From Sporolactobacillus pectinivorans (lineage in GTDB: Bacteria > Bacillota > Bacilli > Bacillales > Sporolactobacillaceae): a stretch of 64,000 bases of DNA. The position numbers and the translations under genes are program-made. The notes below the pieces were generated by a model. It was given only the letters and a program-made list of their open reading frames with translations. It made no database searches and had not been told where the DNA came from. The DNA lies in contig NZ_NXGA01000001.1 in NCBI RefSeq assembly GCF_002802965.1, positions 248,452 to 312,451 on the forward strand, written 5' to 3'. Each line of letters starts with the position of its first letter. Position 1 is the first letter of the stretch. Positions 24,420 to 33,395 of the stretch are shown here, one piece after another.

Positions 24420-24914
24420 ATGGCTGATACGTTAGGTTCAAGAATTGGAGAATTTAGAAAGAGAAAGGGTATAACACAGGATCAGCTTGCAGAGCACATC
24501 GGAGTTTCTTCCCAAGCGGTAAGCAAGTGGGAGAATGACTTGTCATGCCCGGATATTAGCTCACTTCCTCAACTCGCAGATTATTTTAATGTCTCAGTAG
24601 ATGAACTCCTAAGGGGTGAAAAATCGAAAGTTGTTCAAGTCGTTTCAGAAGGAGAACGTAAAGATTTTAATAAAATGCTATTAAAAGTATCAGTTGACAG
24701 TGAAGAGGGAGACATTGTAAGAGTTAATTTGCCGTTGGGATTGGTAAAAGTTGCTTTGGAAATCGGAACGCAATTGCCACAGATTTCGGGTAACGACGCT
24801 CTGAAGAACATTGATTTCCAAGCGATATTACTCATGGCGGAAAACGGAGTGATAGGTAAGATTGTCGAGGTTAAGAGTGCTAATGGTGATAATGTTGAAG
24901 TTGTCATTGAATGA
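24420..24914 (+). CDS. XRE-family regulator with SHOCT-like C-terminal part
   Basis: 164 residues: Cro/C1 helix-turn-helix at about 7-62 (ITQDQLAEHIGVSSQAVSKWE, a motif typical of Firmicute XRE regulators), linker, then an alpha/beta C-terminal half (VRVNLPLGLVKVALEIG, GVIGKIVEV) of the type found in anti-sigma-like DUF proteins. ATG 24420 lies about 10 nt after GAGAGGCGGG. Followed after 14 bp by a small gene, probably its operon mate. Confidence 0.8.
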   Translation: MADTLGSRIGEFRKRKGITQDQLAEHIGVSSQAVSKWENDLSCPDISSLPQLADYFNVSVDELLRGEKSKVVQVVSEGERKDFNKMLLKVSVDSEEGDIVRVNLPLGLVKVALEIGTQLPQISGNDALKNIDFQAILLMAENGVIGKIVEVKSANGDNVEVVIE

Positions 24915-24928
24915 TTCGGAGGTTCATT

Positions 24929-25174
24929 ATGAAGATCAGAATTGAGGCAAATGGACATCGCTTTATCATTCCTCTACCTATTAAGGTCGTGTTAAATGGT
25001 GTTACCTTCCGAATAATCGCAAGCTGTACTAAAAAATATTATAAGATTCCCTTAAAGGAAGACTCTTTAAAAGTCTTGAGAAAAGAGCTGATTCATGCGA
25101 AAAGGTCATTCAGAAAACTTGCTCTTATTGATATATCAAGCAGTGACGGTTTTAAGCTTAAAATTACGCTTTAG
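24929..25174 (+). CDS. small basic protein after the XRE regulator
   Basis: 81 residues, basic, beta-strand rich (IRIEANGHRFIIPLPIKVV). ATG 24929 has CGGAGG 6 nt upstream. No family recognised; genes of this shape often follow XRE regulators with the same C-terminal domain. Confidence 0.6.
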   Translation: MKIRIEANGHRFIIPLPIKVVLNGVTFRIIASCTKKYYKIPLKEDSLKVLRKELIHAKRSFRKLALIDISSSDGFKLKITL

Positions 25175-25240
25175 CTCACTTTTCGCTGGATAGGGACCGA
25201 TTAATCAAAGATTACGATTCTATAAGAGAGCGTGAAACCG

Positions 25241-26008
25241 ATGCAAAATCAGGCCATTCAAGTAAAAGGGCTTAAAAAGTCCTATAGACAGCTTCATGTT
25301 CTAAAGGGCGTGGATTTCGAGGTGGAACAGGGTACTATTTTCGCCTTGCTCGGCCCCAACGGTGCAGGCAAGACAACGATCATTAAAATCCTCACCACAC
25401 TGCTTAAACAAGATGGCGGAACCGCAATCGTAAATGGTTTTGATGTTGCGTCAAACTCCGAAAGTGTGCGGGAGTCGATCAGCCTGACCGGACAATTTGC
25501 CGCTGTAGATGAAATTCTGACGGGCCGTGAAAACCTGATCATGATCGCCCGACTTCGCCATCTTAAAAAACCGCGCCAGGTGGCGGACGATCTGCTGAAC
25601 CGTTTCGGCCTGACCGATGCGGTCAATCGCAGAGTGTCCGCTTATTCCGGTGGCATGCGCCGCAGACTTGACATTGCCATGAGCCTGATCGGAAAACCAA
25701 AGCTTATTTTCCTCGATGAACCGACAACAGGGCTAGATCCCGAAGTGCGCATTGAGGTCTGGAAAATGATCAGAGAGCTTGCCGATGGCGGCACAACAAT
25801 CTTTCTGACCACGCAATATTTAGACGAAGCCGAGCAGCTCGCCGACCGGATTGCCATTCTGCATGAAGGAAAAATTATCGTTAGCGGCACGCTTGCGGAG
25901 TTAAAAAAGCTGTTCCCGCCCGCTAAGGTGGAATACGTTGAAAAACAACCGACACTTGAGGAAGTTTTCCTTGCCCTCATCAGCAAAAAGGAGGAGGCTG
26001 GGAAATGA
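25241..26008 (+). CDS. DrrA-like ABC transporter ATPase
   Basis: About 255 residues: Walker A GPNGAGKTT, a Q-loop at TGQFAAVD, signature YSGGMRRRLDIA, Walker B LIFLDEPTTGLD and the H-loop replaced by Q (TTQYLDEAEQLADR), as in the DrrA drug/daunorubicin exporter subfamily. The C-terminal region is shorter than in full DrrA. It overlaps the permease gene by 4 bp. Starts at ATG 25241; a GTG at 25232 is possible. Exporter of unknown hydrophobic substrate. Confidence 0.88.
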   Translation: MQNQAIQVKGLKKSYRQLHVLKGVDFEVEQGTIFALLGPNGAGKTTIIKILTTLLKQDGGTAIVNGFDVASNSESVRESISLTGQFAAVDEILTGRENLIMIARLRHLKKPRQVADDLLNRFGLTDAVNRRVSAYSGGMRRRLDIAMSLIGKPKLIFLDEPTTGLDPEVRIEVWKMIRELADGGTTIFLTTQYLDEAEQLADRIAILHEGKIIVSGTLAELKKLFPPAKVEYVEKQPTLEEVFLALISKKEEAGK

Positions 26009-26766
26009 ACCAACACTTTTTCAGTGACATGGGCGTGATGCTTGGACGCTCCATGCGCCATATTATCCGCAGTATGGACACCATCATCACAGTCACTCTC
26101 ATGCCGATTGTGTTCATGTTGCTGTTCGTCTACGTGTTCGGCGGAGCCATAAAAACCGGCACGGCTAACTATGTGAACTACTTATTACCCGGCATCCTGC
26201 TGATCGCAATCGCAAGCGGTATATCCTACACAGCATACCGCCTCTTTATCGATATGCAACGGGGCATATTTGAACGGTTCTACTCGATGCCGATTGCGCG
26301 TTCGACCGTCCTGTGGGGGCACGTACTGACCTCACTGGTATCCAATGCTCTTTCAGTTGTCATCATCATTTTCGTCGCACTGATTATAGGCTTTCGCTCG
26401 TCAGCAGGAGTGGTGTCATGGCTTGCCGTGGCTGGTATTCTTGCACTGTTCACACTTGCCCTAACCTGGATTGCTGTAATAGCCGGGCTGTCCGCAAAAT
26501 CAGTAGATGGTGCAAGTGCCTTTTCCTATCCCATTGTCTTCCTGCCGTTTATCAGCTCGGCCTTTGTACCTACCGCGTCCATGCCCGGACCTGTGCGTGC
26601 TTTTGCCGAAAATCAACCGGTCACTTCCATCGTCGACGCGATCCGCTCCCTGCTTGCAGGTCAGCCCGTAGGTAACGATATTTGGATCGCACTCACATGG
26701 TGCCTGGGTATACTTTTTGCTGCCTATGTTTTCGCCATGCTGGTTTATAGACGTAAAACTGCATGA
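26005..26766 (+). CDS. ABC-2 type permease (DrrB-like)
   Basis: 253 residues, six hydrophobic segments, with the ABC-2 permease signature near the end of the first half (ERFYSMPIARSTVLWGHVL) and FSYPIVFLPFISSAFVPTASMP. Pairs with the ATPase whose last codons overlap its start (ATGA). A TetR regulator is encoded convergently just downstream and may control it or the divergent genes. Confidence 0.88.
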   Translation: MNQHFFSDMGVMLGRSMRHIIRSMDTIITVTLMPIVFMLLFVYVFGGAIKTGTANYVNYLLPGILLIAIASGISYTAYRLFIDMQRGIFERFYSMPIARSTVLWGHVLTSLVSNALSVVIIIFVALIIGFRSSAGVVSWLAVAGILALFTLALTWIAVIAGLSAKSVDGASAFSYPIVFLPFISSAFVPTASMPGPVRAFAENQPVTSIVDAIRSLLAGQPVGNDIWIALTWCLGILFAAYVFAMLVYRRKTA

Positions 26767-26865
26767 GATATGAACAGAAGTTTTAAAGATCTCAATGAAT
26801 TTTAACGGGTACCATTTCAAGCGACGCAAACTGCCGGTTTATGCCCCCTCTCTCCATAAAAAAAC

Positions 26866-26892
26866 CGTTACTATGATTCGCTCATAATAACA
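26866..26892 (-). terminator. terminator of the TetR gene
   Basis: TTATTATGA / TCATAGTAA with a 5-nt loop overlaps the TetR stop codon and is followed on the minus strand by CGGTTTTTTT. A very similar 27-base sequence occurs at 34302-34328. Confidence 0.7.
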
Positions 26893-27751
26893 GATTTTTA
26901 AGTTGGATGATTATACTTTTTAGTTCAAATTCTTTTTCTAAATAAGACAAAATCGCACAAAGCAGTGGTTCACTTTGCTTTTCCTTTTCGAGTTCTGTTT
27001 TTAAAATTGTTATGAGCTCATTTAATTTTTCTTGATAAGACTTTCCATACGGGAGTTTACCAATCGTTTTCTCAGCTTCGTCAATTAATTCAGCTATTAG
27101 TTGCTCCTTACTTACAGCATTTCCTCCATTAATATAGTGAACGTAGGCTGATCGATTTATAATAGAAATTGATTGTCCTCGCACCGTACTTTCAACTAAT
27201 AGATCCATCTTGGTTAAAATAAACTCGGCTATTTTCTCCATAGATAGTATATTGTCTTCGTATATGATCCAAAACAAATATTCCTTCAATATTGCCCGAT
27301 ATATAAAGATCAAATCATATAAATAGGGCTTAATTTTATCCCCATATAAATTTTCCAGGCACTCCTTATGCCAGGAGATTAATCGAGCTCTTACTTTTTG
27401 GCGTAACGGTTTAAATTTTTCATCCTGTTGTATCGGAAGTTCGGTAAATTCAACCAAAATGTATTTGTATTCAGCAAAATATTGAAACCGAAATACAATT
27501 TGTTGTAAAAACTTTTCTCTTAGCGACATTCCCTTTTGCGAACTTATTTTTTCCGTTTCATCAAAGTACATATTTTGACATCGGTCAAAGACTTCACTAA
27601 ATAATTCCTCTTTTGATGAAAAATACTTATAGATAGATCCCTTAGCTATACCGTAATCATTTGCAATATCTTGTACAGATGTAGAAAGATAACCTTGCTT
27701 CTTAAACAATTTTGTAGCTGATTTTATAATATCTTGTTTCGTAATATTCAT
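26882..27751 (-). CDS. TetR/AcrR-family regulator
   Basis: About 289 residues, longer than the usual 190-220. N-terminal helix-turn-helix (IIKSATKLFKKQGYLSTSVQDIANDYGIAKGSIYKYFSSKEELF in parts), followed by an unusually long ligand-binding and C-terminal helical region. ATG 27751 has GGGAAGTG upstream. A palindromic operator-like sequence lies between it and the divergent isochorismatase gene, so it probably represses that gene and itself. Confidence 0.83.
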   Translation of the reverse strand: MNITKQDIIKSATKLFKKQGYLSTSVQDIANDYGIAKGSIYKYFSSKEELFSEVFDRCQNMYFDETEKISSQKGMSLREKFLQQIVFRFQYFAEYKYILVEFTELPIQQDEKFKPLRQKVRARLISWHKECLENLYGDKIKPYLYDLIFIYRAILKEYLFWIIYEDNILSMEKIAEFILTKMDLLVESTVRGQSISIINRSAYVHYINGGNAVSKEQLIAELIDEAEKTIGKLPYGKSYQEKLNELITILKTELEKEKQSEPLLCAILSYLEKEFELKSIIIQLKNLLL

Positions 27752-27773
27752 TCTTGAAATCACTTCCCTTGAC

Positions 27774-27850
27774 TATCCATGACTCATGGTACAAAATAAT
27801 AAACATAAAGTCAAATGACTGCTAGTTTTTAAAAATGAACAAACGGTCAT
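27774..27850. promoter_or_regulatory. TetR operator candidates in divergent promoter region
   Basis: Two dyads lie between tetR and the divergent gene: CCATGACTCATGG (about 27778-27790, perfect around a central base) and AATGAACAAACGGTCATT (27833-27850, with outer arms AATGA/TCATT). Such spaced dyads are typical for TetR-family repressors. Confidence 0.45.
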
Positions 27851-28140
27851 TATCATATACACGGGAGTGTTCCAATATGGAAAAACTGATTGACCCTAAA
27901 AAAACGGCTTTGGTTGTCATTGACTTACAAAAATGGCTGGGAAACCAGTATGCCCCTTATTCTGCAGAACAGGTTATTGATCATTCAGCTGCTCTGGCCG
28001 AGGCTTTTCGTAAAGCGGGGGCTTTTGTCGCCTTAGTTCATGTTTCAAGCAAAGATATGAAAGATATCCCTCAACCGAAACTGGATGTCGCTCCTCCCCA
28101 ATTAAATCTACCAAGTCACTGGGATGAGCTTGTCTCGAAA

Positions 28141-28796
28141 CTAAACGACCACCTGCTAAAGCAGGTGGGTTCAGACATAAATGTCTGCGACTTAAAGTCG
28201 CCACTTAAAGACTGAAGTCTTCTGAAAGACCTTGTGCTCATAGCACACTGAATTCTGACTGAACTCAGTCGTCAATCTTGAAAATGTCGTCCTTGACTTT
28301 ATTTGACTGATTCGCAATGTAATTTCGGATGATTTCTTCCGTCACGTTGCCGACCGTCGCACAGAAATAACCTCTGGACCATAGGTGCTGGCCCCAATAC
28401 CGTTTTTTTAGTTCTGAAAACTCATCCTGAAGCAATCTGGATGAGCGTCCTTTCAGATACTCCATGATTTTACTCGGCGCTAGGCTGGGTGGACAAGAAA
28501 TCAGCAAATGGACATGTTCCTTGCCTACGCTCCCCTGCAGGATTGTGACTCCCCTGGCCTCACATCCCTGCCGGATCAACTCACGCAATCGAACAGCGAT
28601 TGGACCTCGCAGCACCTGATATCGGTATTTGGTCACCCAGATCACATGATACTTGATATCGTAGACTGCATGACCACTTTTCTGATAACCGTCCATACTT
28701 TTCACCTCTTTTGAAAAGTATGGACACGAAAAGATAAGGCTAAAAGCGGATACCGTCTAAAGACGGTGGGTTTAGACCCCGCTTTTGTAAGCTAAA
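28141..28796 (-). mobile_element. IS200/IS605-family element, copy 2
   Basis: About 651 bp bounded by CTAAA (28141-28145 and 28792-28796), with the hairpins CCACCTGC-TAAA-GCAGGTGG and CCGTC-TAAA-GACGG near the ends. Inserted within the isochorismatase-like gene without target duplication. Slightly longer than copy 1 because of extra bases upstream of tnpA. Confidence 0.92.
28265..28696 (-). CDS. tnpA: IS200-type Y1 transposase, copy 2
   Basis: 143 residues, HUH motif (GKEHVHLLIS) and catalytic Tyr in NYIANQ. Start at ATG 28696, 6 nt after GAGGTG and inside the same 12-bp stem (28691-28702 with 28714-28725) that represses translation. Intact. Confidence 0.92.
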   Translation of the reverse strand: MDGYQKSGHAVYDIKYHVIWVTKYRYQVLRGPIAVRLRELIRQGCEARGVTILQGSVGKEHVHLLISCPPSLAPSKIMEYLKGRSSRLLQDEFSELKKRYWGQHLWSRGYFCATVGNVTEEIIRNYIANQSNKVKDDIFKIDD

Positions 28797-29134
28797 CGTT
28801 TCTGAAACAGATCACATCGTGATTAAGAAACAATGGGGGGCTTTTTACGGGACGGATTTAGATTTGCAATTGCGCCGCCGCAGTATAGATACTATTGTGC
28901 TATGCGGGATTGCAACAGGACTTGGTGTAGATACTACAGCTCGAGAGGCATTTATGTTTGGTTATAATCAAATATTCGGCATTGATGCCATGACAGGATT
29001 TTCACAAGCGGAGCACGATCATGTGAAAAACTATATCTTTCCTAGAATAGGGAAAATACGAACCACGAGTGAAATCATTGAATCGATCAACAATTAATTG
29101 GGTTGATCGTCTCATTAAAGCTCTGAGGAAGGCG

Positions 29135-29989
29135 GTGGAGAGTATAAAACTTGTTCAATATTATAAGTCGGGTAATAAACTTCTGGGATTATGTCATGCA
29201 AAAGAAATCACCCCCCTTCCGTTTTCATTTGAAGAAGTCGTTTCCATGGTAATGGATCATAAAGAAAAAGAAATCCATTCATCAATTAAAAATTCTGACA
29301 GCAAGCCAGAAAAAGCACCGATTCATTACGCACCATGTGTTCCCCCTTATTGTAAGATCATTGGTGTTGGGCTAAATTATAAAAGTCACATAAAAGAATC
29401 GGGACTACCTATTCCCAAATTTCCTGTTTTGTTCAGCAAATTTGGAAATACACTTTCAGCGCATCTTGAAGATGTGGTTTTACCTTCTGTATCAAAAGAA
29501 TTCGATTATGAAGGGGAATTAGGAGTCATCATAGGACGAAAAGCGAAAAATATTTCTGTGAAAAAAACTCTTGATTATGTCTTGGGCTACTGCAATGCAA
29601 ATGATTTGTCTTCACGCGATCTCCAATTCAGGACACCACAAGGGCTTGTGGGAAAGAATCTGAACGGATTTTGCCCCATTGGCCCCTATATAGTGACCCG
29701 GGAAGAAGTTAAAGATCCAAATAATCTAATGATAAAGACCTATGTTAATGGCGCGGTTCGCCAGCAATCCAACACAAACGACATGGTCTTTAATGTAGAA
29801 GAGATTGTAAGTTACGTGTCTCACTATATGACCCTTGAACCAGGAGACATAATTCTGACTGGAACACCGGCGGGAGTTATTCTCGGTCAATCAAAGGAAA
29901 AACGAAATTGGCTAAAAGCAGGAGATCAAGTCACTGTAGAAATTGAGAAACTCGGATCCCTTACCAATCGTCTAGTAAATGAAGATTGA
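29135..29989 (+). CDS. fumarylacetoacetate hydrolase family protein
   Basis: About 284 residues. Metal-binding FAH core: GVGLNYKSHIKESG, PVLFSKF, E-x-E in DYEGELGVIIG, NDLSSRDLQ, and the C-terminal LEPGDIILTGTPAGV. FAH enzymes hydrolyse or decarboxylate beta-diketo acids such as acylpyruvates in catabolic pathways. GTG 29135 is preferred because GAGGAAGG lies upstream. It follows the disrupted isochorismatase gene by 37 bp and was probably in one operon with it, so its expression may be affected by the insertion. Confidence 0.87.
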   Translation: MESIKLVQYYKSGNKLLGLCHAKEITPLPFSFEEVVSMVMDHKEKEIHSSIKNSDSKPEKAPIHYAPCVPPYCKIIGVGLNYKSHIKESGLPIPKFPVLFSKFGNTLSAHLEDVVLPSVSKEFDYEGELGVIIGRKAKNISVKKTLDYVLGYCNANDLSSRDLQFRTPQGLVGKNLNGFCPIGPYIVTREEVKDPNNLMIKTYVNGAVRQQSNTNDMVFNVEEIVSYVSHYMTLEPGDIILTGTPAGVILGQSKEKRNWLKAGDQVTVEIEKLGSLTNRLVNED

Positions 29990-30081
29990 TTACGTTGCCC
30001 GTTAACTCAATAACAGAAATATTTTGCTCAACATATCGATTCTTTAAAAACACTCACTTTGGCTGATACGGCACTGAAAAA

Positions 30082-30112
30082 AAAGCAGCTGATCATTTTG
30101 ATTAGCTGCTTT
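30082..30112. terminator. bidirectional terminator between FAH and VOC genes
   Basis: AAAGCAGCT and AGCTGCTTT form a 9-bp stem with A/T-rich flanks on both sides between convergent genes. Confidence 0.75.
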
Positions 30113-30205
30113 CGTGACTAATTCAACTATCGTTCCCGCTACGTCTTCCCATCGGTTTAAACCTTAATGGAGCGTTCGATGGTTTATTTCATTCTACTTA
30201 CTTTT

Positions 30206-30583
30206 TTATTTTCTTTTTTCCATTACAGCAAAGTAATTTTCTTCATCATCTGCAAAGTTAAAGACTCTTCCGGAGGGAAGTTCTACAATTTCTCCAACTG
30301 TGACATTTTTGTTCGTCAAATCACGATATAATTGATCGAGATTTTCCGTAAAAAACATGATAGATGGCGTTCCTAGATTCATTTCAGGATTCATTTTGGC
30401 AATGAACTCTTTACTATGAAGCACAATGCTCGTTGCTGCACCTTTAGGAGCAACTTCTATCGACCTCATCTGTCCATTGTTTTCTTCAGAAATGACCTCA
30501 AAGCCCAATTTTTCTGTCCAAAAATCCTTTGCTTCGTCCTGGTTATTAACGTACAACATGATTTGACCGACTTTACTAATCAT
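30206..30583 (-). CDS. VOC (glyoxalase/bleomycin-resistance) family protein
   Basis: 125 residues with two beta-alpha-beta-beta-beta units: VGQIMLYVNNQDEAKDFWTEKLGF in part at the start and VGEIVELPSGRVFNFADDEENYFAVME at the end, the usual VOC pattern with a Glu metal ligand near the C-terminus. Function cannot be deduced. ATG 30583 follows AGGGAG. Confidence 0.85.
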   Translation of the reverse strand: MISKVGQIMLYVNNQDEAKDFWTEKLGFEVISEENNGQMRSIEVAPKGAATSIVLHSKEFIAKMNPEMNLGTPSIMFFTENLDQLYRDLTNKNVTVGEIVELPSGRVFNFADDEENYFAVMEKRK

Positions 30584-30665
30584 TGATTTGACACTCCCTT
30601 ATATAAGTAATGACTAAATTTAATACTTCTATCCCTACTAACACCGAAAACAGTGTTACGGTAAT

Positions 30666-31181
30666 TTATTTCAGGGACTCGACAAGTTCGTCCAAACGGT
30701 TCCAGGTTTCGGTGATACCCTGCAGCATGCCCATGTCCGTGACGGTCTTAAGTGCCTCTGCGGACCCATATTCAGCGTGGTTGATCAGCTTCGTCTTTCC
30801 ACCCAAATCGATAAATTCCAATGTGATCTCGCTCGACGGCATGGAATCATTCACATGACCTTCAGCATCTGAAAAGTAATCGGTATAGACGATCTTCTCG
30901 GGCTCGATAATTTCCTTATAAACCCCCTTGCTCCACGATTCCATTCCAAAAAATTGACCTTGATTCTGATCGACACACTTCATACAGTAGTGCCACACGC
31001 CACCCGGACGAAAATCAATAGTGCAGACCGGAATCTCCCAGCCTTTCGGCCCCCACCAGCGTTTTAGATGTTCCGGCTCTTTAAACATCTTGAATAAGAG
31101 ATCGCGTGGCGCATCAAAAATGCGCTCCAGTACAAGTATCTGCTCATTCTCTACTCTCGATACCATGGTATGGTTTGACAT
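30666..31181 (-). CDS. SRPBCC (AHSA1/activator of Hsp90-like) domain protein
   Basis: About 171 residues with the AHSA1 pattern: RIFDAPRDLLFKMFKEPEHLKRWWGPKGW, FRPGGVWHYCM, GVYKEIIEPEKIVYTD, GWNE-like TWNRLDELVESL end. START-like hydrophobic pocket proteins of unknown ligand. ATG 31181 is favoured by GAGGAGGA spacing. Encoded 30 bp after an ArsR-type regulator, a standard pairing. Confidence 0.87.
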   Translation of the reverse strand: MSNHTMVSRVENEQILVLERIFDAPRDLLFKMFKEPEHLKRWWGPKGWEIPVCTIDFRPGGVWHYCMKCVDQNQGQFFGMESWSKGVYKEIIEPEKIVYTDYFSDAEGHVNDSMPSSEITLEFIDLGGKTKLINHAEYGSAEALKTVTDMGMLQGITETWNRLDELVESLK

Positions 31182-31210
31182 TGTCATTCCTCCTCGATCA
31201 TGAAATGATT

Positions 31211-31555
31211 TTACGGCTTTTCCTTGTCCTGCAGTTCCTTTAAATAATCATCCAGATTGTCGAATCTTTCCTGCATCACGCGTTGGAAGGACTGTATCCA
31301 TGAATCCAACGCCTGGAATGGCTCGGGCCGGAGCCTGTAGATTCGTCGGTTAGCTTCGGCCTGTACTTCTACAATCCCGTTGTCGCTAAGCACTTTTAGA
31401 TGTTTTGAAGTTTGGGGCTGCTTCAATCCCAGCTTCTCAGTGATTTCCCCCACGGTCAGGGGGCCGTGGCGTAAGAGTTCGATGATATTCATACGATTCG
31501 GTTCAGCTAAAGCACTCAGCGTCGTTATGTCTATTCCCGGACTTTTGCCGGACAT
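31211..31555 (-). CDS. ArsR-family regulator
   Basis: About 114 residues, winged helix: LSALAEPNRMNIIELL, GPLTVGEITEKLGLKQPQTSKHLKVL (recognition helix), GIVEVQAEANRRIYRL. No metal-binding cysteines are seen, so it is a non-metal ArsR of the type that partners SRPBCC proteins. ATG 31555 has AGAGGTGAG upstream. Confidence 0.88.
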   Translation of the reverse strand: MSGKSPGIDITTLSALAEPNRMNIIELLRHGPLTVGEITEKLGLKQPQTSKHLKVLSDNGIVEVQAEANRRIYRLRPEPFQALDSWIQSFQRVMQERFDNLDDYLKELQDKEKP

Positions 31556-31629
31556 GTTGCTCACCTCTGAATTTAATGGTTTCTTGTCTAATCATCTCCC
31601 TGATTTAGAGTAGCTTTCATCCTGTCGGT

Positions 31630-31875
31630 TTAAATATACCTGGTCATGTATATTCTTGTCAAGGAATATTTAAATAAACTCCCCACAAAACTAATAAGTG
31701 ACTTTGTATCCGGCTCTTTATTCAAGACCCAGCCTTTCAACGAAGGGTCATAGTAGCATTCAAACTCTTCTTTCATAGGTACATGAGGAAGCTTCTTTGC
31801 TGTTTTTGATAACAAAAATATGGTCTTAGCCCTAAGATCATTTAATTCTTGTTTAACTAACGGACGAGAAATCAC
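31630..31875 (-). CDS. small protein overlapping the CPBP gene
   Basis: 81 residues, basic N-terminus, with CYYDPSLKGWVLNK and a short hydrophobic stretch near the end. Its start overlaps the CPBP protease stop (ATGA), so it is translated from the same message. No family recognised. Confidence 0.5.
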   Translation of the reverse strand: MISRPLVKQELNDLRAKTIFLLSKTAKKLPHVPMKEEFECYYDPSLKGWVLNKEPDTKSLISFVGSLFKYSLTRIYMTRYI

Positions 31876-32771
31876 TTGACATTAGGGACTTTTGAAACGT
31901 CTATTCCAACATTTCTTGTTATAATGAGGATGATAGCTAATACAAAGATTAGAACAATTAATTGAATTAAAAGCAAAATGTTTTGAGTTGTTATTGCTGT
32001 TAAGTCGTGAATAGAAAATACAGAAGGTTGTTTTCCATCTCCTACAACGCTGTTTAAGAAATCCCATGCATAATGAAATCCAATTGATATGGACAATGAC
32101 TTGGTCTTATAATACAAAACGCCGAGAATTAGTCCTAAAAGCAATACAGTAGACAATCCAAGAATAGTCGGATACAATGCGATATGCATTAGTGCAAAGA
32201 GTAGTGAGGTTACAACAATAGCAACAGTAGAACCCTTTGATTTCATTATCTTGGTTTGCAAATAGCCACGGAAAAACATTTCCTCAATAACTCCAGGAAA
32301 CCCTGTTGAGACGCAACTTATCACCGTAAAAAATAGTACAGAGACAATGGAATATATTGCAGTCCCAATTGTAAGTCCATGAATAGTTCCTAAGCCATAA
32401 GCGATGCTAAATACAATAACATTTATCAGGATAGCAAGCCCAACTCCTACTATCATAGAACTTCGGTTTTTAACAAACCCAACACGGCTCCAAGTAAATG
32501 CCACGCCCTCTCTGGTTGAGAAGAATATGAGGACACTTAGTAGTACGAGTTCCATAAGTACATTAATAATGGATTGAACACCCCAATTCAGCCTCATGGC
32601 ATTGATTGCTTCAGACTGCGATCCTCCGTGTTGATGTAAGTAAATCCCTACCGACACAATCTGTGCAATTGCCATCCACAAATACACTGATATAAAAGCA
32701 ACTAGATAAGGTATCCCAATCGTCCAAATAAGCCCATTTCGATTTTTCACACAAAACACCTGCCTATTCAT
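31872..32771 (-). CDS. CPBP intramembrane metalloprotease
   Basis: 299 residues, about eight membrane helices, with CPBP (CAAX protease/bacteriocin-processing, Abi) motifs: EEMFFRG (motif 1, EExxxR), FALMH (motif 2, FxxxH) and HYAWDFLNS (motif 3). Such proteins act in bacteriocin self-immunity, processing or signalling. Together with the following small gene and the upstream PadR regulator it may form one unit. Substrate unknown. Confidence 0.87.
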   Translation of the reverse strand: MNRQVFCVKNRNGLIWTIGIPYLVAFISVYLWMAIAQIVSVGIYLHQHGGSQSEAINAMRLNWGVQSIINVLMELVLLSVLIFFSTREGVAFTWSRVGFVKNRSSMIVGVGLAILINVIVFSIAYGLGTIHGLTIGTAIYSIVSVLFFTVISCVSTGFPGVIEEMFFRGYLQTKIMKSKGSTVAIVVTSLLFALMHIALYPTILGLSTVLLLGLILGVLYYKTKSLSISIGFHYAWDFLNSVVGDGKQPSVFSIHDLTAITTQNILLLIQLIVLIFVLAIILIITRNVGIDVSKVPNVK

Positions 32772-32790
32772 TTATCATCAATTAATTTTT

Positions 32791-33336
32791 TTACTGTCCG
32801 TGATTGAATTTTTCCAAATAAATCTCTTGCTCCAAACACCAATTGGTAATGGCTTCTACAACATGCATACCAAATCCAAGAGTCATCCGACCATAAGCTG
32901 GTTCGCCTTCAGCTACACCCAGCTGATTTTGAATGGTATGAAACACAGAGCGTATTTCTTCCATCTGTTCCCTGTAGTTTCGAATTAGCTGTCTGTTCTC
33001 TTCAATAGATTGATTCTGACCAAAATATAGTCGCAGTAACATTTCATTCTTTTCTGGTGAGGGGGGACTTAGTGGTTGATTCATCCATTCGTGGAATTTA
33101 ATTTGCCCCAATTTCGTGATTGTGTAAATTTTTCGGCTTCTTCCCGAAACTAATTCATCTGTTAAAGTTGCCCACCCAAGTTCCACAAGACGTTTCAAAT
33201 TGGGATAAATTTGTCCATAACTTTCATGCCAAAAGTGGCTTAAACGCTGTTCAATACGCTGTTTAATATCATATCCTGTATGCGGACCGAACATAAGGAT
33301 ACCAAGAAGAGCATAAAGGCTCTTGTTTTCACGCAT
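32791..33336 (-). CDS. PadR-family regulator with C-terminal helical domain
   Basis: 181 residues: winged helix (LLGILMFGPHTGYDIKQRIEQRLSHFWHESYGQIYPNLKRL in parts; GRSRKIYTIT) and a Vir_act_alpha_C-type coiled-coil dimerisation domain (EKNEMLLRLYFGQNQSIEENRQLIRNYREQMEEI in parts). Probably represses its own operon with the CPBP gene 20 bp downstream. Confidence 0.87.
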   Translation of the reverse strand: MRENKSLYALLGILMFGPHTGYDIKQRIEQRLSHFWHESYGQIYPNLKRLVELGWATLTDELVSGRSRKIYTITKLGQIKFHEWMNQPLSPPSPEKNEMLLRLYFGQNQSIEENRQLIRNYREQMEEIRSVFHTIQNQLGVAEGEPAYGRMTLGFGMHVVEAITNWCLEQEIYLEKFNHGQ

Positions 33337-33354
33337 AATATCACTCCTTTTTTA

Positions 33355-33395
33355 CGTTATATATACATTAGATATATATCATTTAGATATAAATT
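33355..33395. promoter_or_regulatory. AT-rich repeat upstream of padR, operator candidate
   Basis: Repeated ATTAGATATATA / ATTTAGATATAA units and a TATATA dyad directly upstream of the padR start, in the place where PadR operators occur. Confidence 0.45.

Larger units (their letters stand above)
27877..29097 (+). pseudogene. isochorismatase-family hydrolase split by IS200-like element
   Basis: 5' piece 27877-28145 (KKTALVVIDLQKWLG with the catalytic Asp, then ...WDELVSKLN) and 3' piece 28797-29097 ([37 protein letters not shown]). Removing the element restores one frame: 269 plus 301 bases gives exactly 190 codons. The cysteine position of nicotinamidases is Gly (GLGVD), as in EntB-type isochorismatases. 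The gene is now broken, but precise excision would repair it. Divergent from tetR, upstream of an FAH-family gene. Confidence 0.88.
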
